Shown here: positions 16,335-27,120 of the stretch, piece by piece
Numbering within the stretch: position 1 is the first letter of the stretch
Layout of the letters: every line of letters begins with the position of its first letter
Source: Hyphomicrobiales bacterium
Lineage (GTDB): Bacteria > Pseudomonadota > Alphaproteobacteria > Rhizobiales > Rhizobiaceae
NCBI GenBank assembly: GCA_900473745.1
Contig: UCMW01000016.1
Location: forward strand, 44,062 to 108,061
Direction: 5' to 3'
DNA: 64,000 nt
Notes under the pieces: model-generated
Seen by the model: the letters and a program-made list of their open reading frames with translations, nothing else
The model's database searches: none
What the model was told of the DNA's origin: nothing
Program-made: the position numbers and the translations under genes

Positions 16335-18059
16335 TTATTGTACCAGGACCGGCCGCTTGCAGCTTGCGAAGCTCACCCGAATGTCGGCTTCGCCGACCTT
16401 GATCCCGAGTGCCAGGAGTGTGTTGTAAACAATCGCGTCGAGCGGTTCCGTCAGTTTGGAGAGTGTGTCCACCACTGCGGCCTGCAGTGCCTTGGGCGTC
16501 CCGAGGGAGAGGCCGGCGGTTTTGATCTCCAAGTCGAGGTTCTTGAGGAGGGAGGTCTGCAGCGAGGTCAGAGTGTGTCGCGTCGATACCGACTTGATCC
16601 TTCCGTCTGCTATGTCCGAGGGGCCAAAACTCAAAGAGCTTGCGGCGAGGTTGGAGATGTTGGCGTAGCCCAGCGCGGATATGTCAAGCAGCGCCGAGTC
16701 GAGTAGTTTGGCTTTGGTGACACGTGGATCGCTGCCGAAGTTGGCGAAGGCTTTTGCGTCTACATTGCCGAGTGCCAGTTCGGCCAGGCCCGGAACGGCC
16801 AGGACCCGGGCTGCCGGTAGTCCGCCGGACGGGCATGTGACATCGACGAGCTTCGCTTCGGCGTGAGCCACTTCCAGATAAAGTGGGATGCGCAATTGCA
16901 AGCCGCCGAGCGCGGCCAGTTTTTCGGTTTCCAACGCGATTATCAGGCGGGTTTGCGCAGTTCGTACGATGGTTCCGGCTTCGCCTACTGCCGCGGGAGG
17001 TGTGCCGACAGGGGGCTCGCCGACCGCCAAGCGCACCATTGCCGAGGCTATGCCAGGCAGTTCGAGCGCAAATTCCGAGGCAATCTGGTTCTGACGGTTT
17101 GAGACGGCCGCCGATGTGGAAAGAAGAGAGAGTGCGTCAACGGATATGCCGAGATTGCTGGCGGTTCCGAGCGGCCTTTCCGCGAAGGATCCGAGATTGA
17201 CGAGCTTGTCGAGGTCGATCACCACTGCGCTTCGTTTGACAGAAGCCGAAAGTTTGCTGAGAGCGGAATTCAGCCTTGCCGACCCGGACCCCTTTGCCGA
17301 CCGAGCCATTGCGTCGACGAGCGCCGGAAGTTGGACTTCGGTGTCAAGGACGTCCTGGTATGTGCCTGCCGTCAGGCCGAGATCAGTGCCGATGGCTTCA
17401 ATCGTCTTCAGCATGTCTATGTCTGCAGCTGCCAGTGCTTGATAGTCCATCACATCGAGCTGGATTGCCGTGCCAAGGAGATTGGTCAGCAGACGGTTCA
17501 GAAGTCCACCATTGAGACTTGCCAAGCGGCTGCCGATGGAAAATGCGGCTTCCTTCCTCGATGTAGCTGTGGCCCTGGCATAGAGCAGAGGCGGATCTAT
17601 CAGTGCACTGGCGAAAAAGAGTTCGGCCTCCTGGCTCACGCCGACGACGACGGCGTCGGGAGAGACCTGCGTCGGTGCGAAGCGCGCGTCAACTTTCAGC
17701 GCAGCGTCGGGCGTGTAGCGTCCCTTCACGACGGTTGCGACGGAGCGTGGTGTCTGAGCCTCTTCCAAAGGTTCGGCCCCATCGGGTGTCAAAAGAAACT
17801 GGTCAGACTTTACAGGGATGCCGAAACCATTTTTGTGCAGGTGATGCGCGACGCTTTGCTCTGCCGTTGCGATATCGGACGCCGCCGATATCGCTGCCAG
17901 ATCGGCTGCCTGCTGCAGTTTTCGTTGCTGCAGTGTCAAGCTGCCATAGTCTACGCCGAGTGCCAAAGTGGATATGATCAATGGTGAAACAATAGCTGCA
18001 GACAGACCTATATTTCCGCGTTTGTCAGCCAGGAATTTTGAAGTGAAGGTCGTTTTCAT
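16335..18059 (-). CDS. TadG-like pilus-assembly-related protein
   Basis: 574 residues. The N-terminus is a type-IV-pilin-like helix in the TadE/TadG pattern: a basic LADKRGNIG segment, then the hydrophobic stretch LSAAIVSPLIISTLALGVDY, then LQQRKLQQAADLAAISAA, the standard start of Flp-pilus TadG proteins. The rest is a large, probably periplasmic domain rich in Ala, Leu and Ser with no recognisable enzyme motif. Its start codon follows directly on the stop of the TadE-like gene at 18060, so the pair is translationally linked. No tadA, tadB/C, cpaB or flp gene is present in the window, so this is an orphan pair. Confidence 0.8.
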   Translation of the reverse strand: MKTTFTSKFLADKRGNIGLSAAIVSPLIISTLALGVDYGSLTLQQRKLQQAADLAAISAASDIATAEQSVAHHLHKNGFGIPVKSDQFLLTPDGAEPLEEAQTPRSVATVVKGRYTPDAALKVDARFAPTQVSPDAVVVGVSQEAELFFASALIDPPLLYARATATSRKEAAFSIGSRLASLNGGLLNRLLTNLLGTAIQLDVMDYQALAAADIDMLKTIEAIGTDLGLTAGTYQDVLDTEVQLPALVDAMARSAKGSGSARLNSALSKLSASVKRSAVVIDLDKLVNLGSFAERPLGTASNLGISVDALSLLSTSAAVSNRQNQIASEFALELPGIASAMVRLAVGEPPVGTPPAAVGEAGTIVRTAQTRLIIALETEKLAALGGLQLRIPLYLEVAHAEAKLVDVTCPSGGLPAARVLAVPGLAELALGNVDAKAFANFGSDPRVTKAKLLDSALLDISALGYANISNLAASSLSFGPSDIADGRIKSVSTRHTLTSLQTSLLKNLDLEIKTAGLSLGTPKALQAAVVDTLSKLTEPLDAIVYNTLLALGIKVGEADIRVSFASCKRPVLVQ

Positions 18060-18476
18060 TTAGATTCCCCCTATCCTGATGGTCGCGTAGCGCTCGATCC
18101 GCGAGGAGGGCATTGCGAAAGCGTAGAGGCTCCAGATCGGCAAGTTGCTGGCATCATAGGAGATCTTGACCGTAAACTGCTCCTCATTTCCGGGATCGTC
18201 TTCCACCGCCACCGACATGTTGGCGGGCTCAAGGAAGGCGTGATCCGAGGTCACCTTTCCAATGAATTCCGATGCCAAGCGATTACGCTCCTCGGCATTC
18301 AGGCCTGCGATTGCCGTTCGGGCGGCGTCAGCCGTGATTTGCTGTACCGAATGGCTTGCGCTCAGATAGATGCCGTAGCCGATCATTGAGAATACGACCA
18401 TGAAGAAGATCGGCGCCAATATGGCGAACTCGATTGCAGAGGTTCCGTCTTGGTCGCGAAAGAATAAGATTTTCAT
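18060..18476 (-). CDS. TadE-like pilus assembly protein
   Basis: 138 residues from an ATG with AAGGAG about 8 bases upstream. The N-terminus DQDGTSAIEFAILAPIFFMVVFSMIGYGIYL is the TadE-family helix, including the GxxxxEFA motif with conserved Glu, followed by a small extracytoplasmic domain. TadE and TadG are minor pseudopilin-like proteins in Flp/Tad systems. The gene is first in a two-gene unit with zero spacing to the TadG-like gene. Because the rest of a Tad locus is absent here, it either serves a Tad machine elsewhere or has a separate envelope role. Confidence 0.85.
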   Translation of the reverse strand: MKILFFRDQDGTSAIEFAILAPIFFMVVFSMIGYGIYLSASHSVQQITADAARTAIAGLNAEERNRLASEFIGKVTSDHAFLEPANMSVAVEDDPGNEEQFTVKISYDASNLPIWSLYAFAMPSSRIERYATIRIGGI

Positions 18477-18693
18477 TCGCGTTCTCCTTTTGCGAGCATT
18501 AGAAACTCTTAAGGTAGGTTTCCCTGACTCGTTTAAAAATTGATGAATGTCAATCTACAACATTTGGTAGCATGAGCAATTCAGACTATTCGGAAGCATG
18601 AAATGGCTCTCAAGGTAATGATCAGATTAATGAAATTGACAGGAGTCAGTCCTCTTGAGACATTTGCCACCACAGAGGAAAAGGAGATGGAGC

Positions 18694-19092
18694 TTGCAAC
18701 AAGAACACTCCGGACGCTGCCTGTGTGGCGCAGTGACGATCACGGTAAGGGGCAAACTCGGGCCGGTCAGCTATTGCCATTGCACGCAATGCCGGCGGCA
18801 GACGGGCCTCTACTACGCTACGACGGATGCTGTCGTGGACCAGGTCGAGATCACCGGGAGCGACAGGATCGGCGCGTTCCGCGCCAGTCCAGAGGCAGAA
18901 CGGGCCTTCTGCCGTGACTGTGGCTCGCCGCTCTACTGGAAGGCGGATGGTGAGCAGAGGATGTCGCTGATGGCCGGACTGTTTCCCAACTCGACGGGTC
19001 TAGAGGGCGGATACCACATCTACTGCGCCGACAAGGGCGACTTTTACGAGATCAATGACGGGTTGCCGCAATATCCGGCAAGCAGCAGCTGA
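18694..19092 (+). CDS. GFA (glutathione-dependent formaldehyde-activating) fold protein
   Basis: About 132 residues from a TTG at 18694 preceded by AAGGAG at 7 bases; the ATG inside the ribosome site is out of frame. The zinc-binding cysteines of the GFA/CENP-V fold are complete: GRCLCGAVT, SYCHCTQCRRQTG and FCRDCGSPLYW. Family members bind zinc, and a few act on glutathione adducts, but most have no proven reaction. The neighbours give no clue: an orphan TadE gene lies divergently upstream, and an unassigned regulator-like gene is convergent 6 bp downstream. Confidence 0.88.
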   Translation: MQQEHSGRCLCGAVTITVRGKLGPVSYCHCTQCRRQTGLYYATTDAVVDQVEITGSDRIGAFRASPEAERAFCRDCGSPLYWKADGEQRMSLMAGLFPNSTGLEGGYHIYCADKGDFYEINDGLPQYPASSS

Positions 19093-19098
19093 CGGAGG

Positions 19099-20061
19099 TC
19101 ACGCGGCTTCGGCGTTTTCGATCTTGATACCGAGGTGCGACAGCGCCTGGTGGTAGGACCGATCGATCGCAGCAAACTTGGCGGATTGCCAGGTGAAATA
19201 GTCTTCGACGAAGCGCCTGGAGAGCAGCAGCTCGCCCCGGCGGCGCGGCTGCTCCCATGCGAGGAGTTCGTCGCTTTCTGCCTTCTTGAACATGCGTTTC
19301 AGGTTGGTGGTCGAGACCTGGTAGGTCTCGCTCAGCTCTACCAGCGTGACCGGTCCGCAAGACGTGGTGGGTGCGGTACGCTCCACATTGTCGAGACGCG
19401 CGAAGAGGTCGTGGAGGATGATACCACCGAGGTCGGACCAGAGGAAATGGCCGATCGAATCCGGTGGCTCGAGCCATACAGGATCCGACACCATGATGTC
19501 GGCTCCGATCGGCTGGGCGATCAGGAAAATCCTCTCCTCTGCCAGAGAGGTCATTTCACGATTGCCGCCATCCAGACGATCGAGGCAGGCGAGATGTCCG
19601 TTGAACCAGCTGCGCAGGCCATTGAGACTGAGTTCCGTCGGCTCCAGAACGCGCACTCGCTTGTCCGGCACATCGGGCACGTCCCGGAGGAATTTGTAGG
19701 CGACCAGTTCGCTGAGGTAGGCCGTTGCAGTATTGCGGCTTGCTGCACCCAGGCGCATGACTGTCTCGACGAAACGCGTCGCCGTAAGGCCTGACAACGG
19801 ATCGTTGCCTGTTCGGCGAAGTGCCAGCGCGAAGACGGATTGCGTCATCAGCCATTTGCGGTGAGAAGCCTTGAGGCGCGACATGCGCGGGGTGCGCATG
19901 TGAATGCCGATAAGATGCTGTGCGATCTGCTTCTCGATGGCCGGGAAAAGGGGATGTGCTGCAATCTCAGCACGCGTCATCATCGGCATGGCAATAGCTC
20001 GGCTCAAAACTTCCAATGTCATCAAGGACTTCGACCAACTGATCGGCGGAGCCAAGAACAT
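19099..20061 (-). CDS. Unassigned protein with two winged-helix-like segments
   Basis: 320 residues at most; in-frame ATGs at 20022 and 19989 are possible starts and none has a strong ribosome site. I do not recognise the family. Two segments look like helix-turn-helix units: ATRFVETVMRLGAASRNTA followed by YLSELVAYKFLRDV in the first half, and VTLVELSETYQVSTTNLKRM followed by KKAESDELLAW near the end, each with a basic wing. The mix suggests a DNA-binding regulator with a central ligand or dimer domain. It has no membrane segment or signal peptide. It is convergent with the GFA gene, and its promoter lies in a short AT-rich patch before the phosphoglycerol transferase gene. Confidence 0.6.
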   Translation of the reverse strand: MFLAPPISWSKSLMTLEVLSRAIAMPMMTRAEIAAHPLFPAIEKQIAQHLIGIHMRTPRMSRLKASHRKWLMTQSVFALALRRTGNDPLSGLTATRFVETVMRLGAASRNTATAYLSELVAYKFLRDVPDVPDKRVRVLEPTELSLNGLRSWFNGHLACLDRLDGGNREMTSLAEERIFLIAQPIGADIMVSDPVWLEPPDSIGHFLWSDLGGIILHDLFARLDNVERTAPTTSCGPVTLVELSETYQVSTTNLKRMFKKAESDELLAWEQPRRRGELLLSRRFVEDYFTWQSAKFAAIDRSYHQALSHLGIKIENAEAA

Positions 20062-20123
20062 TTGCGGTAAATACTGTCAAGCGGTCCGATTTGGTGAACA
20101 AAAAAAGTCTACGCCAAATATGG

Positions 20124-20147
20124 GGGGTGCTGCAAGAGCGTCACCCC
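20124..20147 (-). terminator. Hairpin downstream of the phosphoglycerol transferase gene
   Basis: GGGGTG (20124-20129) and CACCCC (20142-20147) can form a 6-bp stem 45 bp beyond the stop of the minus-strand gene. There is no good T-tract, so this is weak. Confidence 0.3.
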
Positions 20148-20192
20148 ATCAAAGCATGTTTATGGATAACCGTGATCGGAAGCAGCGTAGAT

Positions 20193-22160
20193 TCAGCTGC
20201 TCGGTTCTGCCTGCAGACGGTTCGCCTGCTCGGGGAAGAAGCTTTCCATTCCGTAGCCTTCGCCGAACATGACATCGTGCTGGAGGAGGCGATAGTCGCG
20301 GATCAACGGATCGACCTGGCCGGACAGCGCCCAGTCGGCTTGAGCCTTGTTATTTCGCCCGATCAGCTGGTGTCGATCGATGACAGAATAGCGTTCCGCT
20401 ACCCGGCCGAGCATGCCGGTATAATAGGGGTGGCGGTAACCAGCCATGCGGACAATGTAATAGGGCAGCTGCGACGGGCTCACGGAACCTATGTCCTTCT
20501 GGACGCCGCGCTTGGAAGACCAGATGACGAGCGGCGTTTCATGCTCGCGCTTCATGGTGGCAACCGATGCCTTGCGGGTCGCAACGACGTTCGCCATGTA
20601 GCCGCTTTCGGTATAGACGGCGTTCAGCGGCGGCAGGTGATCGCCGAAGAGCACGATGATCGTCTCGCGACGGCGCTTCTTGGCCCAGTCCATCAGCGCC
20701 TTCAGGCTCTGGTCGGCTTCTTTTACCCCTTGCGTATAGGTCGCAAGCGAATTGGTGCTGGCGTCGGAGAGTGTCGGCGCGTCAACCGCGATGGTGTTCT
20801 TCTTGTAGCGGTTCTGCTCGTAGGGGCCGTGTCCCTGAAGGGTGACCGCAAAGAAGAAGAACGGCTGGTCGGTATTGTCCGCTTCCTTGATGATGAAGCG
20901 CGTCAGCGCCTCGTCGGAAGCGAAGATGCCGCGCTTGTCCATGGTCGGCATGTTCTCTTCCGAGTGGAACTTGCCGAAACCGAGCGACTGATAGACGTTA
21001 TTGCGGTTCCAGAACCAGCTCTGGAAGGGATGGAAGGCTTTGGTCACATAGCCCTTCGATTCGAAGAACGTCGCAAGCGAGGGGACCGGACGGCGGATAT
21101 ATTGCTGATAAGGGATGCTGCCATAGGGCAGGAACGCATTCGAGAAGCCGGTGAGCGCCTCGAACTCGACATTGGCCGTCATGCCGCCGAATTCGGGCGA
21201 GAAGACCTGGCCGGACTGCGATGCGCGGATGACCGGCATGGGATCGGCCGAGTAGCTTACGCTGCTCATCCTGGTCGGATCCCACAGCGACTCGCTCATG
21301 ACGACGATCACATCGGCCTGGCGGCCGGAGAAGAAGGAGGCCGGCAGAAGATCGGTCTGCATGTCGGTGATGGCGACATGGCTGTAGCCGTCGGGGGCGC
21401 TGACGTTTGCCATCGGCACATTGAAGGCAAATGCCATCAGGAAGCCGTTGTGACGATAGTTTTCCTTCTGGTCCCACATCATGGGCACGATGTTGAGTCG
21501 ATCGCGGAAGGCGGAAAACGCCATCGGATCCATCAACGTGACGAAGCCGGCGAGAAGCGGGAAGGCCAAGGCAAGGCGCGCGCCGCGGCCCGACAGGGTC
21601 AGGCGGGGAAAGACCTTCCGGCTTTTCCAGATCAGAGTGACAAAGGCGAGGATGAACACAAAGCAGCCGACCGCAAGGCCGACGGCCTTCGCGGGCTCGG
21701 CTGCGACCATTGCAGGCATGAGTTCCAGGATCTGGCGGCCGAACAGGAGATCGCTCGGAAAGAGCGGATCCGACAGGAAAAGCTGCTTCTGTCCGGAAAA
21801 GAAGGCAGGCAGGAGCAAAAGCGGACCGACGAAGAGCGCCGATTGATAGGCCTTGCCGACCATTGCGTCGGCGAAGAGGAGAACGAGGAAAACAATGCCT
21901 GTGGCGACCAGACCCGGTCGGCTGAACGAGGTCATGTATTCGGCAATATCGGTCACGCTTCCGCGGGCAAGGACCTCGCTCAAGAAAACGATCGCAGCCG
22001 CAATCAGCGCCGTGTTGACCCACTGGATGAGCAACTGCAAGACCCAGGAGGAGCCTGAATCCCGTTCGCGGGTCGCGCCGACGGCGTTGAACATGTTCGC
22101 GACAAGCGTTTTCGGGTTGGTCTGGACCACATCGAACTCCAGGTCATGGGCAGGTGTCAT
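20193..22160 (-). CDS. LtaS/OpgB-type membrane phosphoglycerol transferase (sulfatase fold)
   Basis: 655 residues. About five membrane helices occupy the first 230 residues, followed by a periplasmic sulfatase-fold domain. The family's nucleophilic threonine sits in GGMTANVEFEALTG at about residue 328. Metal ligands are visible in VIVVMSESLWDP (Glu) and LFGDHLPPLN (Asp-His), with YTQGVKEADQSL and HFxGHGPY-like FFAVTLQGHGPYEQN also conserved. Such enzymes move phosphoglycerol or phosphoethanolamine from phospholipids to glycans. In rhizobia the likely acceptor is periplasmic cyclic beta-glucan (CgmB/OpgB role), which is inference. The start is uncertain because ATG 22160 has no clear ribosome site and overlaps the 11-bp phased repeats. 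Confidence 0.82.
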   Translation of the reverse strand: MTPAHDLEFDVVQTNPKTLVANMFNAVGATRERDSGSSWVLQLLIQWVNTALIAAAIVFLSEVLARGSVTDIAEYMTSFSRPGLVATGIVFLVLLFADAMVGKAYQSALFVGPLLLLPAFFSGQKQLFLSDPLFPSDLLFGRQILELMPAMVAAEPAKAVGLAVGCFVFILAFVTLIWKSRKVFPRLTLSGRGARLALAFPLLAGFVTLMDPMAFSAFRDRLNIVPMMWDQKENYRHNGFLMAFAFNVPMANVSAPDGYSHVAITDMQTDLLPASFFSGRQADVIVVMSESLWDPTRMSSVSYSADPMPVIRASQSGQVFSPEFGGMTANVEFEALTGFSNAFLPYGSIPYQQYIRRPVPSLATFFESKGYVTKAFHPFQSWFWNRNNVYQSLGFGKFHSEENMPTMDKRGIFASDEALTRFIIKEADNTDQPFFFFAVTLQGHGPYEQNRYKKNTIAVDAPTLSDASTNSLATYTQGVKEADQSLKALMDWAKKRRRETIIVLFGDHLPPLNAVYTESGYMANVVATRKASVATMKREHETPLVIWSSKRGVQKDIGSVSPSQLPYYIVRMAGYRHPYYTGMLGRVAERYSVIDRHQLIGRNNKAQADWALSGQVDPLIRDYRLLQHDVMFGEGYGMESFFPEQANRLQAEPSS

Positions 22161-22208
22161 GAAAGCTTCGCATAGGTGTCACACAAACGTCATGAATGCT
22201 ACATGAAC
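22154..22208. promoter_or_regulatory. Phased 11-bp repeats resembling a PhoB (Pho) box
   Basis: Units in exact 11-bp register are GTGTCATGAAA (22154), GTGTCACACAA (22176), ACGTCATGAAT (22187) and GCTACATGAAC (22198); only the unit at 22165 fails to match. This resembles the CTGTCATAAAN direct repeat bound by PhoB. The array overlaps the start of the phosphoglycerol transferase gene and points towards nadE. Confidence 0.35.
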
Positions 22209-22329
22209 CGTGAGCAGAGAGCTTGGTTCCCACAATTCCGGGGAGATTGGTTAGCGGCCGCAGACATTGCAGAGCAAGGCTTCAACAAGCGGCGTTGCGA
22301 TCCGATCGGCGAGGGGCTAAATCGGTGTC

Positions 22330-24012
22330 ATGAGCGAAGCAAAGAAGATCTCCGACGTCCTGCGTATCGCGGTGGCACAGTTCAATCCTGTCGTCGGCGA
22401 CGTTGCCGGCAACCTGGCCAAGGCGCGTGCGGCACGAGCCGAGGCCGCCCGGCAGGGGGCCGATCTGCTACTGCTGACGGAGCTTTTCATTTCCGGCTAT
22501 CCGCCGGAAGATCTCGTCCTGAAACCAGCTTTCCTGAGCGCCTGCCTGCAGGCCGTGGAAGCGTTGGCGGCAGATACCGCCGATGGCGGCCCGGGCGTGA
22601 TCATCGGCTTTCCGCGTCAGGGCGAGGCGGGGCGGCACAATTCGGTCGCCATTCTCGACGGCGGGAAGATCGTCGCGATCCGCGACAAGGTGGACCTGCC
22701 AAACTACGGCGAGTTCGATGAGAAGCGTGTGTTCGATGCGGGCGAGATGCCGGGGCCTGTAAACTTCAGGGGCGTCCGGATCGGCGTGCCGATCTGCGAG
22801 GATATCTGGGGCGATCTGGGCGTCTGCGAGACGCTGGCGGAATCCGGCGCCGAAATTCTCCTGTCTCCCAACGGTTCTCCGTATTATCGCGGCAAGGTCG
22901 ATGTCCGGCATCAGGTGGTGCTTCGTCAGGTTATCGAGACCGGGCTTCCGATGGTCTATGCCAACCAGCTCGGCGGCCAGGACGAACTCGTGTTCGACGG
23001 CGCGAGCTTCGCCTTCAACGTCGACAAGATGCTGGCCTTCCAGATGAGCCAGTTCGAGGAGACCCTCTCTGTCTCGACCTGGAGGCGGACGGCGGAGGGC
23101 TGGCGTTGCGACCCGGGGCCGATGTCGCGCATTCCGGAGAAGGAAGAGGCCGATTACCGCGCCTGCGTGCTGGGCTTCCGCGACTATGTGAACAAGAACG
23201 GCTTCAAGAGCGTGGTGCTCGGTCTCTCAGGCGGCATCGATTCCGCCATCTGTGCTGCCATCGCCGTCGATGCGCTCGGCGAAGAGCGCGTCCGCACGAT
23301 CATGCTGCCTTACCGCTATACGTCGGAAGAGAGCTTCGCGGACGCAGAGGCCTGCGCCAAGGCGCTGGGCTGCCATTACGACATCGTGCCGATCCAGGAA
23401 CCGGTCGAAGGGTTCCTTGCGTCGCTATCAGAGATGTTCGAGGGAACGGAAAGCGGCATCACCGAGGAAAACCTGCAGAGCCGCACGCGCGGCACCATCC
23501 TCATGGCTATCTCCAACAAGTTCGGCTCGATGGTGGTGACAACCGGCAACAAGTCGGAGATGTCGGTGGGCTATGCGACGCTGTACGGCGACATGAATGG
23601 CGGCTTCAATCCGATCAAGGACCTCTACAAGATGCAGGTCTATACGCTCTCGGCCTGGCGCAACGAGAATGTGCCGCCGGGAGCTCTCGGTCCTTCGGGC
23701 GAGGTGATCCCGCAAAACATCCTGTCAAAGGCGCCATCGGCCGAACTCCGCCCCAACCAGACGGACCAGGACTCGCTGCCGCCTTATCCGGTGCTCGATG
23801 ACATCCTCGAATGCCTCGTCGAAAAGGAGATGGGTGTCGACGAGATCGTCGCGCGTGGCCACGACATCGCGACGGTGCACCGGGTCGAACACCTGCTCTA
23901 TCTTGCTGAGTACAAGCGCCGCCAATCGGCACCGGGCGTGAAGATCACCAAGAAGAATTTTGGGCGCGATCGACGCTATCCGATCACGAACCGTTTCCGG
24001 GATCGGGCGTGA
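22330..24012 (+). CDS. nadE: Glutamine-dependent NAD+ synthase
   Basis: 560 residues, the two-domain form. The N-terminal nitrilase-like glutaminase domain (to about residue 265) releases ammonia from glutamine; its Glu-Lys-Cys triad is visible in LLLTELFISGYPPEDL, RDKVDLPNYGEFDEKR and GVPICEDIW. The C-terminal synthase domain has the P-loop LGLSGGIDSA and later TTGNKSEMSVGY and KAPSAELRPNQTDQDSLPPY. It converts deamido-NAD+ to NAD+ using ATP. It stands alone, divergent from the phosphoglycerol transferase gene. Confidence 0.96.
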   Translation: MSEAKKISDVLRIAVAQFNPVVGDVAGNLAKARAARAEAARQGADLLLLTELFISGYPPEDLVLKPAFLSACLQAVEALAADTADGGPGVIIGFPRQGEAGRHNSVAILDGGKIVAIRDKVDLPNYGEFDEKRVFDAGEMPGPVNFRGVRIGVPICEDIWGDLGVCETLAESGAEILLSPNGSPYYRGKVDVRHQVVLRQVIETGLPMVYANQLGGQDELVFDGASFAFNVDKMLAFQMSQFEETLSVSTWRRTAEGWRCDPGPMSRIPEKEEADYRACVLGFRDYVNKNGFKSVVLGLSGGIDSAICAAIAVDALGEERVRTIMLPYRYTSEESFADAEACAKALGCHYDIVPIQEPVEGFLASLSEMFEGTESGITEENLQSRTRGTILMAISNKFGSMVVTTGNKSEMSVGYATLYGDMNGGFNPIKDLYKMQVYTLSAWRNENVPPGALGPSGEVIPQNILSKAPSAELRPNQTDQDSLPPYPVLDDILECLVEKEMGVDEIVARGHDIATVHRVEHLLYLAEYKRRQSAPGVKITKKNFGRDRRYPITNRFRDRA

Positions 24013-24131
24013 GCGGAAAATTGCAGGCCTTTGCGGTTTGTAATCGACACTGCCCGCGTGCGCTGCGCGGGTAAGAGAGTTTATTTGCCGTGGCAGTTGA
24101 TGCTGGCCGAACGGCGGACAGGGAGTCCAGG

Positions 24132-24968
24132 ATGCGCAGTTCGGTCGAGATCTACGACATGACAACACGCGAATGCGAGGTTGTCTGGGAGACGGAAGAC
24201 CTCGTCGAGGCCCCAAACTGGTCGCGTGACGGTGACTTCCTCGTCATCAATGGCGACGGTCTCCTCTATGCCTTGCCGCTGGACGAAGATGATCTGGAGC
24301 CGGAACTGATCGATACTGGTTTCGCGGTCCGGCTCAACAACGACCACGGCATTTCGCCTGATGGTGCCTCGATCGCCTTTTCCGACCATACGCTCTATGG
24401 CAAGTCCTGTATCTACATGCTCGGTGACGGGGATGAGGAGCCGCGCCAAGTGACGGCCAACATGCCATCCTACTGGCATGGCTGGTCGCCGGACGGGAAA
24501 GAACTCGCCTATTGCGGCGAGCGTAACGGCGCTTTCGACATCTACACGATATCGACCAACGGCGGGGCCGAGCGGCGGCTGACGAACGGCGAGGGGCACA
24601 ATGACGGCCCCGATTATTCGCCTGACGGTCAATGGATCTACTTCAACTCCAGTCGCACCGGTACCATGCAGATCTGGCGCATGCGCAGCGATGGCAGCGA
24701 TTTGCAGCAGTTGACCTCCGATGGATACGGCGACTGGTTCCCGCATCCGTCGCCCGATGGGAGCAAGGTGCTGTTTCTCTCCTATGACGCGGACGTCTCC
24801 GGCCATCCCCGGGACAAGCAGGTCCGGCTGCGCCTGATGGATGCCGATGGCAGCAATGTCGAGACGCTGTTCGAGTTCTTCGGCGGGCAGGGCTCGATCA
24901 ACGTTCCAAACTGGTCGCCGGACGGAGCGGCGTTTGCCTTCGTCCGTTACTTCCCCACAACGGCCTGA
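24132..24968 (+). CDS. TolB-like PD40 beta-propeller protein
   Basis: 278 residues from the ATG at 24132, with GGGAG nearby. It contains six or so PD40 repeats, recognised by NWSRDG, HGISPDG, HGWSPDG, DYSPDG, HPSPDG and NWSPDG at roughly 43-residue spacing, enough for one six-bladed propeller. There is no signal peptide, unlike TolB, so it is probably cytosolic. Similar proteins are annotated as TolB family or as components of the biopolymer transporter, but the Tol-Pal N-terminal domain is missing. It lies between nadE and the bluB riboswitch and its function is unknown. Confidence 0.85.
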   Translation: MRSSVEIYDMTTRECEVVWETEDLVEAPNWSRDGDFLVINGDGLLYALPLDEDDLEPELIDTGFAVRLNNDHGISPDGASIAFSDHTLYGKSCIYMLGDGDEEPRQVTANMPSYWHGWSPDGKELAYCGERNGAFDIYTISTNGGAERRLTNGEGHNDGPDYSPDGQWIYFNSSRTGTMQIWRMRSDGSDLQQLTSDGYGDWFPHPSPDGSKVLFLSYDADVSGHPRDKQVRLRLMDADGSNVETLFEFFGGQGSINVPNWSPDGAAFAFVRYFPTTA

Positions 24969-25020
24969 AGCTGTCGCTTTTGGTCTGTCGCTGCAGGCGG
25001 CTTCGGGATAAACACGTTTT

Positions 25021-26995
<1,975 letters not shown>

Positions 26996-27120
26996 TTCCG
27001 TTGTCGCTTGCAGGGACGAGACAACCCTGATCACCTGCAGGATAGCGGAGCGGCACCCAAAGTAAAATGACAGTTGAGTTGGCGGTCGCAGCTTGCCGTG
27101 CCGCGGCCACCTTTCAATGA

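Noticed and set aside
20091..22058. A 655-codon plus-strand open frame
   Set aside because: It is antisense to the phosphoglycerol transferase gene, whose protein has clear motifs; the mirror frame has none.
24053..24071. CCCGCG...CGCGGG hairpin after nadE as a terminator
   Set aside because: The stem is only six bases and there is no continuous T-tract (the following bases are TAAGAGAG); too weak to list.
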